From assembly GCA_027490955.1 (NCBI GenBank), contig JAIXXB010000041.1:1-64000 (forward strand): DNA of 64,000 nucleotides, read 5' to 3'. Shown one piece after another: positions 35,419 through 45,008 of this stretch. A model generated the notes under the pieces. It was not told where the DNA came from, did not search any database, and worked only from the letters and a program-made list of their open reading frames with translations. Every line of letters starts with the position of its first letter. Position 1 is the stretch's first letter. This DNA comes from Rhodobacter sp. (GTDB taxonomy: Bacteria; Pseudomonadota; Alphaproteobacteria; Rhodobacterales; Rhodobacteraceae). A program made the translations under genes and the position numbers.

Positions 35419-38400
35419 CTTGTTTCGCCCCCTCTTTATCATAAAACACGGGGTCAACGACCCGCGCCTTTACAGTGCCGCCCGTGACTGTATTGAAGGC
35501 AACCTCATCGCCCAAACGGCCCAGACCGCCGCGGATCAGGCCCATGGCAATCCCGCGTTCTAAAGTGGGGCTGTAATAGGTCGAGGTCACGCGCCCTTGG
35601 GTATTGCGCTGGCCATTCGCATTCACGCCATCAGCGATGATATAGGCACCATCGGGGATCACGCTGCCATCAAGGGTTTCAAAGCCAGCCAGTTTCCAGC
35701 GCGTCTCGCTGGCCAGATAGGTGCGCATTTGCCCGCGTTTGCCCAGATAATCTGGCTTTTTCTTGGAAATGGCCCAGCCAAGGTTCAAATCTTGGGGAAT
35801 AACTGTGCCATCGGTTTCATCGCCAATCATGATAAAGCCCTTTTCGGCGCGCAGCACATGCAGCGCCTCGGTGCCATAGGGCATCATACCAAAATCCGCG
35901 CCCGCCTGCGCCAGCGCCTGCCACAATCCCGCGCCATGGCCCGCAGGCACGCTGATTTCATAGGACAATTCGCCAGAAAAGCTGATGCGATAGATGCGCA
36001 CGGGATAGCCGCCCAGCGTGCCTTCTGACCAGCCCATAAAGGGCAGCGCCTCGCGCGAGACATCCATCCCGCCCAAGGCTTGCAGCACATCGCGCGCCTT
36101 GGGGCCAACCACGGCAATTTGGGCGTATTGTTCGGTCAGGTTCGCCGTATAGACCTGCCAATCCCACCATTCGCATTGCAGCCAATCTTCCATCCACGCA
36201 TGGATGCGATCTGCCCCGCCCGAAGTGGTATGGCACAAGAAGGTATCTTCGGACAGGCGTGCAACAACGCCGTCATCGGATAAAAAGCCTTGCTCGTTGC
36301 ACATCAGCCCATAGCGGCAGCGGCCCACGGGCAGGTTTGACATGACCCCTGTGTAAAGCATGTCCAAAAACTTGCCCGCATCAGGCCCTTTGACCACAAT
36401 CTTACCAAGAGTCGAGGCGTCAAGCAGGCCAACATTGGTGCGGGTGTTCTTCACCTCGCGGATCACAGCTTGGGCGTGGTTTTCGCCCAAACGCGGGAAA
36501 CAATAAGGCCGCCGCCACAGGCCGACAGGTTCGAAATAGGCGGCCTGCGCCTCGTGCAGGTGATGCATCGGGGTGCGGCGCAGCGGCTGAAAGATATCGC
36601 CCCGCGCCTCGCCCGCAAGCGTGCCAAGGGTGACGGGCGTATAGGGCGGGCGGAAGGTGGTGGTGCCCACAGAGGGGATATCTTTGTGCAAAGCCTGCGC
36701 CAAAACAGCAAGACCATTGATATTGCTTAGCTTTCCTTGGTCTGTGGCCATGCCCAGCGTGGTGTAGCGTTTGGTATGTTCGACCGATTCATAGCCCTCG
36801 CGCGCCGAAAGTTGCACGTCGGACACTTTCACATCGTTCTGGTAATCCAGCCACATTTTGGCCCGCGCCGTGATGCTGGCCGCCTGCGGCATGATCCAAA
36901 TCGGCAAGATCGCGCCATCGCTGCGCGCCTGCGCTGTGGCGGCTTTGGCAGGCTTGCCCTTGTGGCCCATATCGCGGGCGGCTGTGGCCCCTGCGCGGGC
37001 GGCATCAGTCAGGGCGGCGGCGGCATCAAGATGGCCATTGGCCGCCCCCGCCGCGATGACCATCGGCGCGCCATCGGCCCCTGTGGGCGGACGGGCGCTG
37101 TCTGGGCGGAACATGACCATGCTCTCGTCCCAAACCACTTTGCCGCCGCAATGCGAATACAGATGCACCACGGGCGAATGACCCCCCGACATGGCCACGC
37201 AATCACAGCCGATGGTTTCCAGCACAGCGCCTTCGCCAGCGGCAAGGCAGACCTCTACCCCTGTGACGCGGCGCGCGCCCTTGACCTTGGCCACGCCGCG
37301 CCCTGTTAGAATACGCAGCCCCAAGGCTGCCGCGCGCTGGGGCAATTCCCCCGTGACTTCAACCCGCGCATCAATAATGGCAGGCACAGAAAGGCCCGCC
37401 TGATGCAGGGCAATGGCCGTCAGATAAGCGTCATCATTATTGGTCACAATCACGCTGCGATCGCCCGCCGATACCCCGTAATTGACCACGTAATCGCGCA
37501 AGGCAGATGCCAGCATCACGCCCGGTATATCGTTGCCCGCAAAGGATAATCCGCGCTCTATAGCGCCTGTGGCGGTGATGGTGCGCCCTGCGCGAATGCG
37601 CCAAAGACGCTGGCGCGGCAGGGCGGCTTTGGGCGCATGGTCGGTCAGCCTTTCGGCGGCCAGAATATAGCCGTGGTCATACAGGCCCACAGCCGTGGCG
37701 CGGCGGCGCAAGGTGACATTGGGCATGGCCAGCAGGGCTGTAACCGTATCGTCAATCCAATCGCTTGCCGCTTGGCCATCGATCACATCGCCATCGACAG
37801 GCGCGCGCCCACCCCAATAGGGTGATTGTTCCAAAAGGATAACTTTGGCCCCTGCCGTGGCCGCGCTGAGCGCGGCTTGCAAGCCTGCAATTCCGCCGCC
37901 CACGACCAGAACATCGCAAAATGCATAGGCCTGTTCGTAGTCATCCGCATCCTTGGCGCTGGGCGCAGGCCCAAGCCCTGCCGATTGGCGGATGATCGGC
38001 TCGAACAGGTGTTTCCACGCCGCGCGCGGGTGGATGAAGGTTTTGTAATAAAACCCCGCAGGCAAAAACCGCGCGGCGTAATTGTTCAAAACGCCAATAT
38101 CAAACTCTAGGCTGGGCCAGTGGTTTTGGCTGCGCGAGGTCAGCCCGTCGAACAATTCGGTCTGCGTGGCGCGCTGGTTCGGCTCTAGGCGCGCGCCTGT
38201 GCCAAGGGTCAGCAGGGCATTGGGTTCCTCGGCACCAGATCCCACCACGCCGCGCGGGCGGTGATATTTGAAACTGCGGCCCAGCAACATTTGGTCATTG
38301 GCCAGCAAGGCGGATGCAAGGGTATCGCCCGCATAGCCCAGCATCTGGCGGCCATTAAAGCTGAAACGCTGGGGCGCGTTGCGGTCGATCAGGCGGCCAC

Positions 38401-38434
38401 CGCCGAAAATCTGGGGGGGCAAACGGGCGCTCAT
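35411..38434 (-). CDS. soxA: Sarcosine oxidase subunit alpha
   Basis: A 1007-residue subunit. The N-terminal part (SFNGRQMLGYAGDTLASALLAN) is the 2Fe-2S-ferredoxin-like fold seen in this family. A Rossmann FAD/NAD region follows with VVGGGIAGLQAALSAA (about 163-178). The C-terminal half is the glycine-cleavage T-like domain (GLLDASTLGKIVVKGPDAG) that binds folate and passes formaldehyde to tetrahydrofolate. The enzyme oxidises sarcosine to glycine with methylene-THF and peroxide. The start overlaps soxD as ATGA. Length is normal. Confidence 0.95.
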   Translation of the reverse strand: MSARLPPQIFGGGRLIDRNAPQRFSFNGRQMLGYAGDTLASALLANDQMLLGRSFKYHRPRGVVGSGAEEPNALLTLGTGARLEPNQRATQTELFDGLTSRSQNHWPSLEFDIGVLNNYAARFLPAGFYYKTFIHPRAAWKHLFEPIIRQSAGLGPAPSAKDADDYEQAYAFCDVLVVGGGIAGLQAALSAATAGAKVILLEQSPYWGGRAPVDGDVIDGQAASDWIDDTVTALLAMPNVTLRRRATAVGLYDHGYILAAERLTDHAPKAALPRQRLWRIRAGRTITATGAIERGLSFAGNDIPGVMLASALRDYVVNYGVSAGDRSVIVTNNDDAYLTAIALHQAGLSVPAIIDARVEVTGELPQRAAALGLRILTGRGVAKVKGARRVTGVEVCLAAGEGAVLETIGCDCVAMSGGHSPVVHLYSHCGGKVVWDESMVMFRPDSARPPTGADGAPMVIAAGAANGHLDAAAALTDAARAGATAARDMGHKGKPAKAATAQARSDGAILPIWIMPQAASITARAKMWLDYQNDVKVSDVQLSAREGYESVEHTKRYTTLGMATDQGKLSNINGLAVLAQALHKDIPSVGTTTFRPPYTPVTLGTLAGEARGDIFQPLRRTPMHHLHEAQAAYFEPVGLWRRPYCFPRLGENHAQAVIREVKNTRTNVGLLDASTLGKIVVKGPDAGKFLDMLYTGVMSNLPVGRCRYGLMCNEQGFLSDDGVVARLSEDTFLCHTTSGGADRIHAWMEDWLQCEWWDWQVYTANLTEQYAQIAVVGPKARDVLQALGGMDVSREALPFMGWSEGTLGGYPVRIYRISFSGELSYEISVPAGHGAGLWQALAQAGADFGMMPYGTEALHVLRAEKGFIMIGDETDGTVIPQDLNLGWAISKKKPDYLGKRGQMRTYLASETRWKLAGFETLDGSVIPDGAYIIADGVNANGQRNTQGRVTSTYYSPTLERGIAMGLIRGGLGRLGDEVAFNTVTGGTVKARVVDPVFYDKEGAKQDV

Positions 38435-38754
38435 GCGTAACCCTTCCATTCTGGACGTTTCTTTTTGATGGCGGCGATCAGGTCAGCGGGGGGCTGGGAT
38501 ACCTGCGCGGGGTAGGTTCCAAACACCTCTAGCGTGGCGGTGCAGCGGGCGGCCAAAAACCATTTGCCGCAGCCATATGTGTGCCGCCAACGCTCAAAAT
38601 GCACGCCTTTGGGGTTTTTGCGCGCAAACATATAGGCCTCGAATTCTTCGTCCGAGGAGTCGGGGCCAAAGCGTTTCAGATGCGCCTCGTATCCGGGGGA
38701 CAATTCGGTTTCCTCGGCGCGGATGCCGCAATAGGGGCAGGTTAGGGTCAGCAT
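38431..38754 (-). CDS. soxD: Sarcosine oxidase subunit delta
   Basis: A 107-residue protein with the SoxD zinc ligands: Cys6 and Cys9 in LTCPYCG, and His58 and Cys62 in WRHTYGCGKW. It also has the typical RKNPKGVHFERW stretch. It bridges subunits of the heterotetramer. The ATG at 38752-38754 lies 6 bases inside the preceding membrane-protein gene; the stop overlaps soxA. Confidence 0.95.
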   Translation of the reverse strand: MLTLTCPYCGIRAEETELSPGYEAHLKRFGPDSSDEEFEAYMFARKNPKGVHFERWRHTYGCGKWFLAARCTATLEVFGTYPAQVSQPPADLIAAIKKKRPEWKGYA

Positions 38755-39212
38755 GAGTCGCTCCCACAAAAGAAAAGATAATTGGCCGCAAGGTCGCCAA
38801 AGGCCCATTGCAGCGTGGCCGTCAGCGTGATGCCCACATCAAAGGCGCGCACAAGGGCTGATCGGCGGTCAGATCGGGCGATCAAACGCTCGACCAATTC
38901 CAGATGATGGTCGCGCTCGGGCAAAGACAGGGGCGGTGTGCCGATATGTTCGGCGCGCAGCACAAGGATCAGCGCCTTAAGCAGGTCAAGCTGGTAGGTC
39001 TGCCGAATGGCCGCCGCCGTGGCAAAGGCGACCAAGATCAGCCCCGTGCCAAGCCCGCCCGCGCGGCTGAAAAAGCCAGCCGATCCCAAAAGCAAGGCGG
39101 CAATGGACACAGACAGCCAAATCGCCGCAGCCCCCAGCACAAAGAGCCGCGCCTTGCGAAAGCGTTTTTCATGGCTGCGCAAAATGGCTTCGATTTGAGA
39201 GAAGGTTTTCAT
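38748..39212 (-). CDS. Two-span membrane protein inside the sarcosine oxidase operon
   Basis: A 154-residue protein with two adjacent hydrophobic spans (LFVLGAAAIWLSVSIAALLLG and GLGTGLILVAFATAAAI, about residues 22-65) and a mostly helical, charged remainder. No family is recognised. It lies between soxB (103 bases) and soxD (overlap 7 bases), where other operons I know have no gene. AGGG precedes the ATG at 39210-39212; a longer form from 39311 (MLSYWPHYRGG) is also open and cannot be excluded. It is coupled to soxD translation, so a link to sarcosine metabolism is plausible but unproven. Confidence 0.6.
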   Translation of the reverse strand: MKTFSQIEAILRSHEKRFRKARLFVLGAAAIWLSVSIAALLLGSAGFFSRAGGLGTGLILVAFATAAAIRQTYQLDLLKALILVLRAEHIGTPPLSLPERDHHLELVERLIARSDRRSALVRAFDVGITLTATLQWAFGDLAANYLFFCGSDSC

Positions 39213-39315
39213 CGGCCCTGCCCCCGCCCAAAACAGGTGGGCCAGCCCCCCTGCGTCTTTGGGGCGCCAAAGCTGCCGCCCCCCGCGATAGTGGGGCCAA
39301 TATGAAAGCATCGGG

Positions 39316-40563
39316 TCAATGCGCCACCCCTGCCGCAACGCTCTCGTCGATAAACTGGCCTTCTTTAAAGCGCCACATATTGAACGCCTCTGCCAAGGGG
39401 CCAGGCTCGCCCTTGGCCATCAGTTCGGCCATGGCCCAGCCAGAACCTGGGATTGCCTTAAACCCGCCCGTGCCCCAGCCGCAGTTGATAAAGCAATTGG
39501 TCAGCGGCGTTTTGGAAATGATCGGGCTGCGATCGCCCGTCATATCCACAATCCCGCCCCATTGGCGCAGCATTTTCAGGCGGCTTAGCATAGGGAAGGT
39601 TTCAATCAGCGCGCGCAGGGTTTCTTCGATATGGTGGAACGATCCGCGCTGGGTAAAGTTGTTAAACCCATCCGTGCCGCCGCCGATGACCATCTCGCCC
39701 TTGTCAGACTGGCTCATATAGCCATGCACAGTGTTGGCCATGACCACCACATCCATGCAAGGCTTAATCGGTTCAGAAACAAGGGCTTGCAGCGCCACCG
39801 CCTCGACGGGCAGGCGGAAGCCCGCCATATCGGCGACTTGGCCCGAATGGCCCGCCACCACGATGCCCAGTTTTTTGCAGCCGATAAAGCCGCGCGTTGT
39901 CTCTACCCCCGTGACCGCGCCGCCCGCGCTGCGCACCCCTGTCACTTCGGTTTGCTGGATGATGTCCATGCCCATATCGCTGCAGGCGCGGGCATAGCCC
40001 CAAGCCACCGCATCATGCCGCCCAGTGCCGCCGCGCGGCTGCCACAGCGCGCCCAAAACAGGATAGCGCGGCCCATCGATGTTCAGGATCGGGCAAAGCT
40101 CTTTCACGCGCTGGGGGGTGATGAACTGCGTCTCTACCCCTTGCAGGGCATTGGCATGGGCCGTGCGCAGATAGCCGCGCACCTCGTGATGGGTTTGCGC
40201 CAGCATCATCACCCCGCGCGGGGAAAACATGACGTTGTAGTTCAAGTCTTGGCTCATCGTCTCATACAGGCTGCGCGCCTTTTCATAGATCGCGGCAGAC
40301 GGGTCTTGCAGATAATTCGACCGAATGATCGTGGTGTTGCGCCCCGTGTTGCCGCCCCCAAGCCAGCCTTTTTCGATGATGGCGACATTGGTGATGCCAA
40401 AATTCTTGCCAAGGTAGTAGGCCGAGGCCAGCCCATGGCCACCTGCGCCAATGATAATGGCATCATAGCTGGGTTTCGGTTCGGGCGAGCGCCACGCCCT
40501 TTCCCATCCCATGTGATGCTGCAGGGCCTGTTTGGCGATGGCAAAAACCGAATAGCGCGACAT
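39316..40563 (-). CDS. soxB: Sarcosine oxidase subunit beta
   Basis: A 415-residue flavoprotein of the DAO family: a dinucleotide-binding IIIGAGGHGLASAYYLG (about 37-53) and GGTGRHDAVAWGYA, whose His is the residue that carries covalent FMN in characterised heterotetrameric enzymes. GWGTGGFKAIPGSG lies near the C-terminus. It is the catalytic amine-oxidising subunit. Start: ATG at 40561-40563, directly after a TTG that could extend it by one codon. First gene of the operon. The 201-base spacer to the divergent ccmI contains an 11-bp GGCTGGCGAAA doublet at about 40574-40594. Confidence 0.95.
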   Translation of the reverse strand: MSRYSVFAIAKQALQHHMGWERAWRSPEPKPSYDAIIIGAGGHGLASAYYLGKNFGITNVAIIEKGWLGGGNTGRNTTIIRSNYLQDPSAAIYEKARSLYETMSQDLNYNVMFSPRGVMMLAQTHHEVRGYLRTAHANALQGVETQFITPQRVKELCPILNIDGPRYPVLGALWQPRGGTGRHDAVAWGYARACSDMGMDIIQQTEVTGVRSAGGAVTGVETTRGFIGCKKLGIVVAGHSGQVADMAGFRLPVEAVALQALVSEPIKPCMDVVVMANTVHGYMSQSDKGEMVIGGGTDGFNNFTQRGSFHHIEETLRALIETFPMLSRLKMLRQWGGIVDMTGDRSPIISKTPLTNCFINCGWGTGGFKAIPGSGWAMAELMAKGEPGPLAEAFNMWRFKEGQFIDESVAAGVAH

Positions 40564-40764
40564 CAAGGCCCCCTAGGCTGGCGAAAGGCTGGCGAAACTT
40601 CGCGCCCTTATCCTACAGATGCGCGCAAAGGTTCAAGACACATGCGGCAGATTGGCGATAAATGCGACATCAGCGGCGGCTTGCGACAATTCGCGCAAGC
40701 TCACGCCTCGCCCCTTTTCGCCAGCCGCGTTTGGGCTTATCTGAAAGGCAGCATAGGGGGCGCG

Positions 40765-41991
40765 ATGGCAGGGATTTGGTTTTGGGGTGTGGCGGGGGCA
40801 ATGGGCTTTGCCGTGGCGGCCCATTTGCTGCGCGCGCTGGCGCGGGGCGGCGCTGTGGCCGAAGCAGGGCCGATGGCGCTGGAACTGTATAAAAGCCAAC
40901 TGGCCGAGGTCGAGCGCGATCTGGCCAAGGGCACGCTAGAGGCGGGCGAGGCAGAGCGGTTGCGCATCGAAGTGCAGCGGCGCATGTTGGACGCCGCCAA
41001 AGCCGCCGAAACAGGCGCGCCGCAAGCGGCAGGTTTGGGCCAAAGGCTGGGTTTTGGGGCCATAATCGCCGCGCTGGCGGGCGCGATCGGGCTGTATTTC
41101 ACCCTTGGCGCGCCAGATTACCCAGATTTGCCCCTGTCCAAACGCCTTGCCCTTGCGCAGGCCGCCTATGGGGCGCGCCCCAGCCAAGCCGAGGCCGAGG
41201 CCGAGGCCGCCGCTCCGCCCGCACCCGCCAGCGAAGCTGACCCCGAATTCATGGCCCTGATTGAGCAATTGCGCAGCGCCGTGGCCCAGCGGCCAAGGGA
41301 TATCGAGGGCCTTACCCTCTTGGCGCGCAATGAGGCGCAGCTTGGCAATTTTGTCGCCTCTCGCCGCGCCTACGAGGCATTGCTGGCCGCCAAAGGCCAA
41401 GCGGCCAGCGCCGATGATTACCTTGGGGCGGCGCAGGCGATGATTGCGGCGGCGGGCGGCATTGTCACCGCCCAAGCCGAGGCGGCGCTGATGCAAACCC
41501 TGAAATTAGAGCCTGAAAACGAACTGGCCCGCTATTTTGCAGGGCTGATGTTTGCCCAAACGGGCCGCCCCGACCGCGCCTTTGAGTTGTGGGAGCCGCT
41601 GTCGCTCAAGGGCACGCAAGGCGCGCCGTGGAGCGCGCCGCTGGCCACGCTTTTGCCCGAAGTGGCCGCAGCGGCAGGGATCAACTACACCCCCCCTGCC
41701 GATCTGGCGCAAATCGGCCCCGATGCCGCCGCCATGGCCGCCGCGGCGGAAATGACCAGCGAAGAGCAGCGCAGCATGATCTCGATGATGGTCACAGGAT
41801 TAGAGGCGCGCCTGCTAGAGGCAGGTGGTACGGGCGCAGAATGGGCGCGGCTGATCACATCTTTGGGGGTTTTGGGCGAGATGCCGCGCGCCGAAGTCGC
41901 GCTGCGTGCGGCCCGCGCGGCCATGGCCGATGACCCTGCCGCGCTGACGCTGGTCGAGGCTGCCGCCGCCCAAGCGGGGCTGGCCCCTTGA
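40765..41991 (+). CDS. ccmI: Cytochrome c biogenesis protein CcmI
   Basis: A 408-residue protein: two N-terminal membrane spans (about 5-25 and 95-115) around a cytoplasmic coiled coil (YKSQLAEVERDLAKGTLEAGEAERLRIEVQ region), then a periplasmic TPR domain (ALMQTLKLEPENELARYFAGLMFAQTGRPDRAFELWEPL). CcmI holds apocytochrome c for CcmFH. It is apart from ccmABCDG, as in related genomes. The upstream open frame is antisense to soxB. Its stop overlaps the ruvX start. Confidence 0.9.
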   Translation: MAGIWFWGVAGAMGFAVAAHLLRALARGGAVAEAGPMALELYKSQLAEVERDLAKGTLEAGEAERLRIEVQRRMLDAAKAAETGAPQAAGLGQRLGFGAIIAALAGAIGLYFTLGAPDYPDLPLSKRLALAQAAYGARPSQAEAEAEAAAPPAPASEADPEFMALIEQLRSAVAQRPRDIEGLTLLARNEAQLGNFVASRRAYEALLAAKGQAASADDYLGAAQAMIAAAGGIVTAQAEAALMQTLKLEPENELARYFAGLMFAQTGRPDRAFELWEPLSLKGTQGAPWSAPLATLLPEVAAAAGINYTPPADLAQIGPDAAAMAAAAEMTSEEQRSMISMMVTGLEARLLEAGGTGAEWARLITSLGVLGEMPRAEVALRAARAAMADDPAALTLVEAAAAQAGLAP

Positions 41992-42464
41992 TCTGCGACG
42001 ACATCCATGCCTTTGCGGCGGTGATTCCCGCACAGCGCGCCATCGCGGGGCTGGATTTGGGCGAGAAAACCATTGGCGTGGCCCTGTCCGATCTGCGCCA
42101 AATGGTCGCAACCCCGATCGAAACCCTCAAGCGCGAGAAATTCACCGCCGATGCCGCCAAGCTGCTGGCCCTGCTTAGCGCGCGCCACGCGGGGGGCATC
42201 ATCCTTGGCTTGCCGTTGAATATGGATGGGTCAGAAGGGCCGCGCGTGCAATCGACCCGCGCCTTTGCCCGCAATTTAGAACGGCTGACCCCCCTGCCGA
42301 TTGGATTTTGGGATGAGCGCCTGTCCACCGTGGCCGCGACCCGCGCCATGCTAGAGGCCGATCTGTCGCGCAAACAGCGCGCGCAAAGGGTGGACAATGT
42401 GGCGGCCTCCTTTATCTTACAAGGCGTGCTGGATCGGCTTCAGCATTTATCGCGCGAGGGGTGA
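41988..42464 (+). CDS. ruvX: Putative pre-16S rRNA nuclease / Holliday junction resolvase-like RuvX (YqgF)
   Basis: A 158-residue RNase H-fold protein: GLDLGEKTIGVALSD (about 21-35) with the first catalytic Asp, GIILGLPLNMDGSEGPRVQ, and FWDERLST with the later acidic residue. It acts in pre-16S rRNA 5'-end processing in E. coli. The start appears to be TTG at 41988-41990, overlapping the ccmI stop as TTGA; no ATG or GTG fits the N-terminal motif, so translational coupling is likely. Operon ccmI-ruvX-DUF1289. Confidence 0.92.
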   Translation: MICDDIHAFAAVIPAQRAIAGLDLGEKTIGVALSDLRQMVATPIETLKREKFTADAAKLLALLSARHAGGIILGLPLNMDGSEGPRVQSTRAFARNLERLTPLPIGFWDERLSTVAATRAMLEADLSRKQRAQRVDNVAASFILQGVLDRLQHLSREG

Positions 42465-42701
42465 ATGGGCGAAGACATCTGGCAGCGCAGCGAAATAGAC
42501 AGCCCCTGCGTGAAGATTTGCGTGATTCATCCGCAAGCGCGGATTTGCGTGGGTTGCCTGCGCACGGGCGATGAAATTGCCATTTGGTCGCGGATGACAC
42601 CCGATGCCCGCAGCAAAATCATGGCAGAATTGCCCGCCCGCAGACCGCTTCTTGGGCAGCGGCGCGGTGGACGCGCGGCCCGTTTGGGCGGAGCCGAGTA
42701 A
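42465..42701 (+). CDS. DUF1289 protein
   Basis: A 78-residue protein with the DUF1289 cysteine pattern SPCVKIC...ICVGCLRTGDEI, which probably binds a metal or iron-sulfur cluster; the tail is basic. The function is unknown. Its ATG is the base after the ruvX stop, so it is the third member of this operon. The next gene on this strand is 121 bases away. Confidence 0.88.
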   Translation: MGEDIWQRSEIDSPCVKICVIHPQARICVGCLRTGDEIAIWSRMTPDARSKIMAELPARRPLLGQRRGGRAARLGGAE

Positions 42702-42822
42702 GGGGCATCTGCCGCACAGGCCCTGCAGCCCGCTGCCCAAATTAACGCCCGCCCTGCAGGGTTTTACCTTGAATTAAGGTTCTGGGGTTAGGGGATAAGG
42801 CGCAGCCATAAAGGATCGCCTT

Positions 42823-44973
42823 ATGCCCAAAACAGTTTCGATCAAGACGGCCCTCATTTTAATTGTGGCCTGCGCGGCTTTGACCATGGGCGCCTTAATC
42901 GGCACAAAGTTTATGACGCAATGGGCGCGCGATGCCAATGATGCCGCGCGGGCCAATTTGGCAGATTTGCACGTTATTATGACCGAAATCGATGTGACCT
43001 TGGTGCAGGCGCAGGCGGCCGAAAAAGGCTTTTTGCTGCGCGCCGACGAGGCGACATTTCAGCGGCACAATGATTTCATGGGCTATGTCACGAAATTGAT
43101 TGGGCAATCTTATCCCTTATTGGCCGCAGCGCCCGACCATGAAGATAATGTTCAACTGATGAACAGGCTGGCCGATCTTGTTCAATCGTACAAGTCAACC
43201 TTTGATCTTTATGCACAGGGCAAACGCCGCTTGGGCCTTGCCCCCGATACAGGGCTGCAAGGCGCGCTGCGCAGCGCAGGCACGGCTCTGGAAAAAGCGC
43301 TGGATCAGGTGACCTTGGCGCCAGATATGCGGCTGAAACTGATGACCATGCGGCAAATTGAAACCGAATTCATGCTGACGGAAAATGCGGCGAATTTGGA
43401 AAAAATGCAGGCCGTCATCGCGCAAATGCGCGCCATTCCCACACTCTTTTATACCAATGCCGCCCAGAAAGACCAAGTTATTGCAAAGTTAAGCCAATAT
43501 GAGGCTGCTTTTGCAGATTATGTCACCGAACGCTTGGCAGCGGCTGATTTGCGCGCGCGCCTGTCATCGGAATTTGAAAAAATCGATCCAGCGCTGATTG
43601 CATTTTTCGACAATTTTGCCGCCGCCGAAACGCAATTGCAAACCAATCTAAAGGCCGAAGAGGCATGGGTCAGCAGCTTGGCGATGGCCCTTGCCGCAGG
43701 GGGAATCTTAACATTTGCCGCCCTGTCTTTTTGGCTGTCGATGCTGATTGCGCGGCCCTTAATGACCATTGGCACAGCGCTGGATCGCATGCGCGAAAAT
43801 GATTTCAGCTTGCCTTTGCGCCCAAGCCGCATCACCGAAACAGCCGCCATTGCGCTGGCCTTTGCCGCCTTTCGCAGCGAAATGTCAAAGCGCAAAGAGA
43901 TAGAGGCCGAAATATCCGAGGTGATCGCCGCCTGCGCGGCGGGCGATTTCTCGCGGCGCATCCATCTGGACGACGGGATGCAAGACCCCAGCGGCCTGAT
44001 CCATGGCGTCAATGCCATTGGCTCTGCGGCGCAAAAGGGCATTGGCGATGTCTTGGCCATGATCGAAGCCCTATCGCAGGGGGATTTGTCCCATCGCATG
44101 TCTTCAGATCATCAGGGCATCTTTTTGCGCATTTCGGCGGCGGCGGATGCGCTGACCAACACCTTGTCGCAGATCGTCACCAATATGACCGCCACCAGCC
44201 AAAGGTTGAACCAAACCTCGGAACATATTGTGGGGGCCAGCCATATCGCCTCGCAGCGCGGGCAAACCTCTGCGGCCTCGCTCGAACAAACTGCGGCCGC
44301 GCTGCAGCAATTGTCCAACACAGTGAATGACACCGCCGCCAGCGCGCAAAAGGCCGAAGAATTTGTGGGCGGCGCACAAAGCCGCACCGATGATGCTTAC
44401 CGCCTTGCAGGCGAGGCGCGCGCCGCCATCGAACGCATCCGCGATTCGTCAAAGGCCATCGCCACGATTGTGGATTTGATCGAGGATGTCGCCTTTCAAA
44501 CCAATCTTTTGGCGCTGAATGCGGGGGTAGAGGCCTCGCGCGCGGGCAATGCGGGGCTGGGTTTTGCCGTGGTCGCATCCGAAGTGCGCAATTTGGCGCA
44601 GCGCGTGTCCGATTCGGCGGGCGAGATCAACAAATTGGTGCGCGCCAGCCAAAAACATGTGGGCGATGGGGTGGATTTGGTTGTGCAATCGGCGGCCTCT
44701 TTGGCCTCGATCCGCGATATTGTCGGCAATGTGGTGTTGCGCGTGGGCGAGATTGCACAAAACACCCATGGCCAGTCGCATGGGATTGCGGAAATCAATA
44801 TTGCCGTGGCGGCGCTGGACCGCGATGTGCAAAGCAATGTCGCAGGCCTTGATGAAACCGTGGCCGCGGGCGAGGCCCTGCGCGCCGAATCCCTGCGGCT
44901 TAGCCAATTGGTGGGGCATTTCAAACTGCCCGCCCCTGCCGATGGGCAAAACTGGCCCCTTGCCGCAGAATAG
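42823..44973 (+). CDS. Transmembrane methyl-accepting chemotaxis protein
   Basis: A 716-residue receptor: membrane span 1 (about 8-28), a helical periplasmic sensor (about 30-280) whose [22 protein letters not shown] resembles helical-bimodular/CHASE3-like sensors, span 2 (about 292-315), two HAMP-like stretches (to about 435), and a signalling domain with the tip [18 protein letters not shown] followed by [15 protein letters not shown]. It would signal to CheA/CheW; the ligand is unknown. There is no CheR-binding pentapeptide at the C-terminus. It is preceded by a 121-base spacer with ACCTT/AAGGT at 42768-42782, a possible operator. Confidence 0.92.
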   Translation: MPKTVSIKTALILIVACAALTMGALIGTKFMTQWARDANDAARANLADLHVIMTEIDVTLVQAQAAEKGFLLRADEATFQRHNDFMGYVTKLIGQSYPLLAAAPDHEDNVQLMNRLADLVQSYKSTFDLYAQGKRRLGLAPDTGLQGALRSAGTALEKALDQVTLAPDMRLKLMTMRQIETEFMLTENAANLEKMQAVIAQMRAIPTLFYTNAAQKDQVIAKLSQYEAAFADYVTERLAAADLRARLSSEFEKIDPALIAFFDNFAAAETQLQTNLKAEEAWVSSLAMALAAGGILTFAALSFWLSMLIARPLMTIGTALDRMRENDFSLPLRPSRITETAAIALAFAAFRSEMSKRKEIEAEISEVIAACAAGDFSRRIHLDDGMQDPSGLIHGVNAIGSAAQKGIGDVLAMIEALSQGDLSHRMSSDHQGIFLRISAAADALTNTLSQIVTNMTATSQRLNQTSEHIVGASHIASQRGQTSAASLEQTAAALQQLSNTVNDTAASAQKAEEFVGGAQSRTDDAYRLAGEARAAIERIRDSSKAIATIVDLIEDVAFQTNLLALNAGVEASRAGNAGLGFAVVASEVRNLAQRVSDSAGEINKLVRASQKHVGDGVDLVVQSAASLASIRDIVGNVVLRVGEIAQNTHGQSHGIAEINIAVAALDRDVQSNVAGLDETVAAGEALRAESLRLSQLVGHFKLPAPADGQNWPLAAE

Positions 44974-45008
44974 CGCGCAGGGGATCGCAGCGCGCAGCGC
45001 AAGCTGCG

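Noticed and set aside
42702-42822. CtrA box ahead of the chemoreceptor gene
   Set aside because: TTAA occurs, but no second half-site lies at the seven-base spacing.
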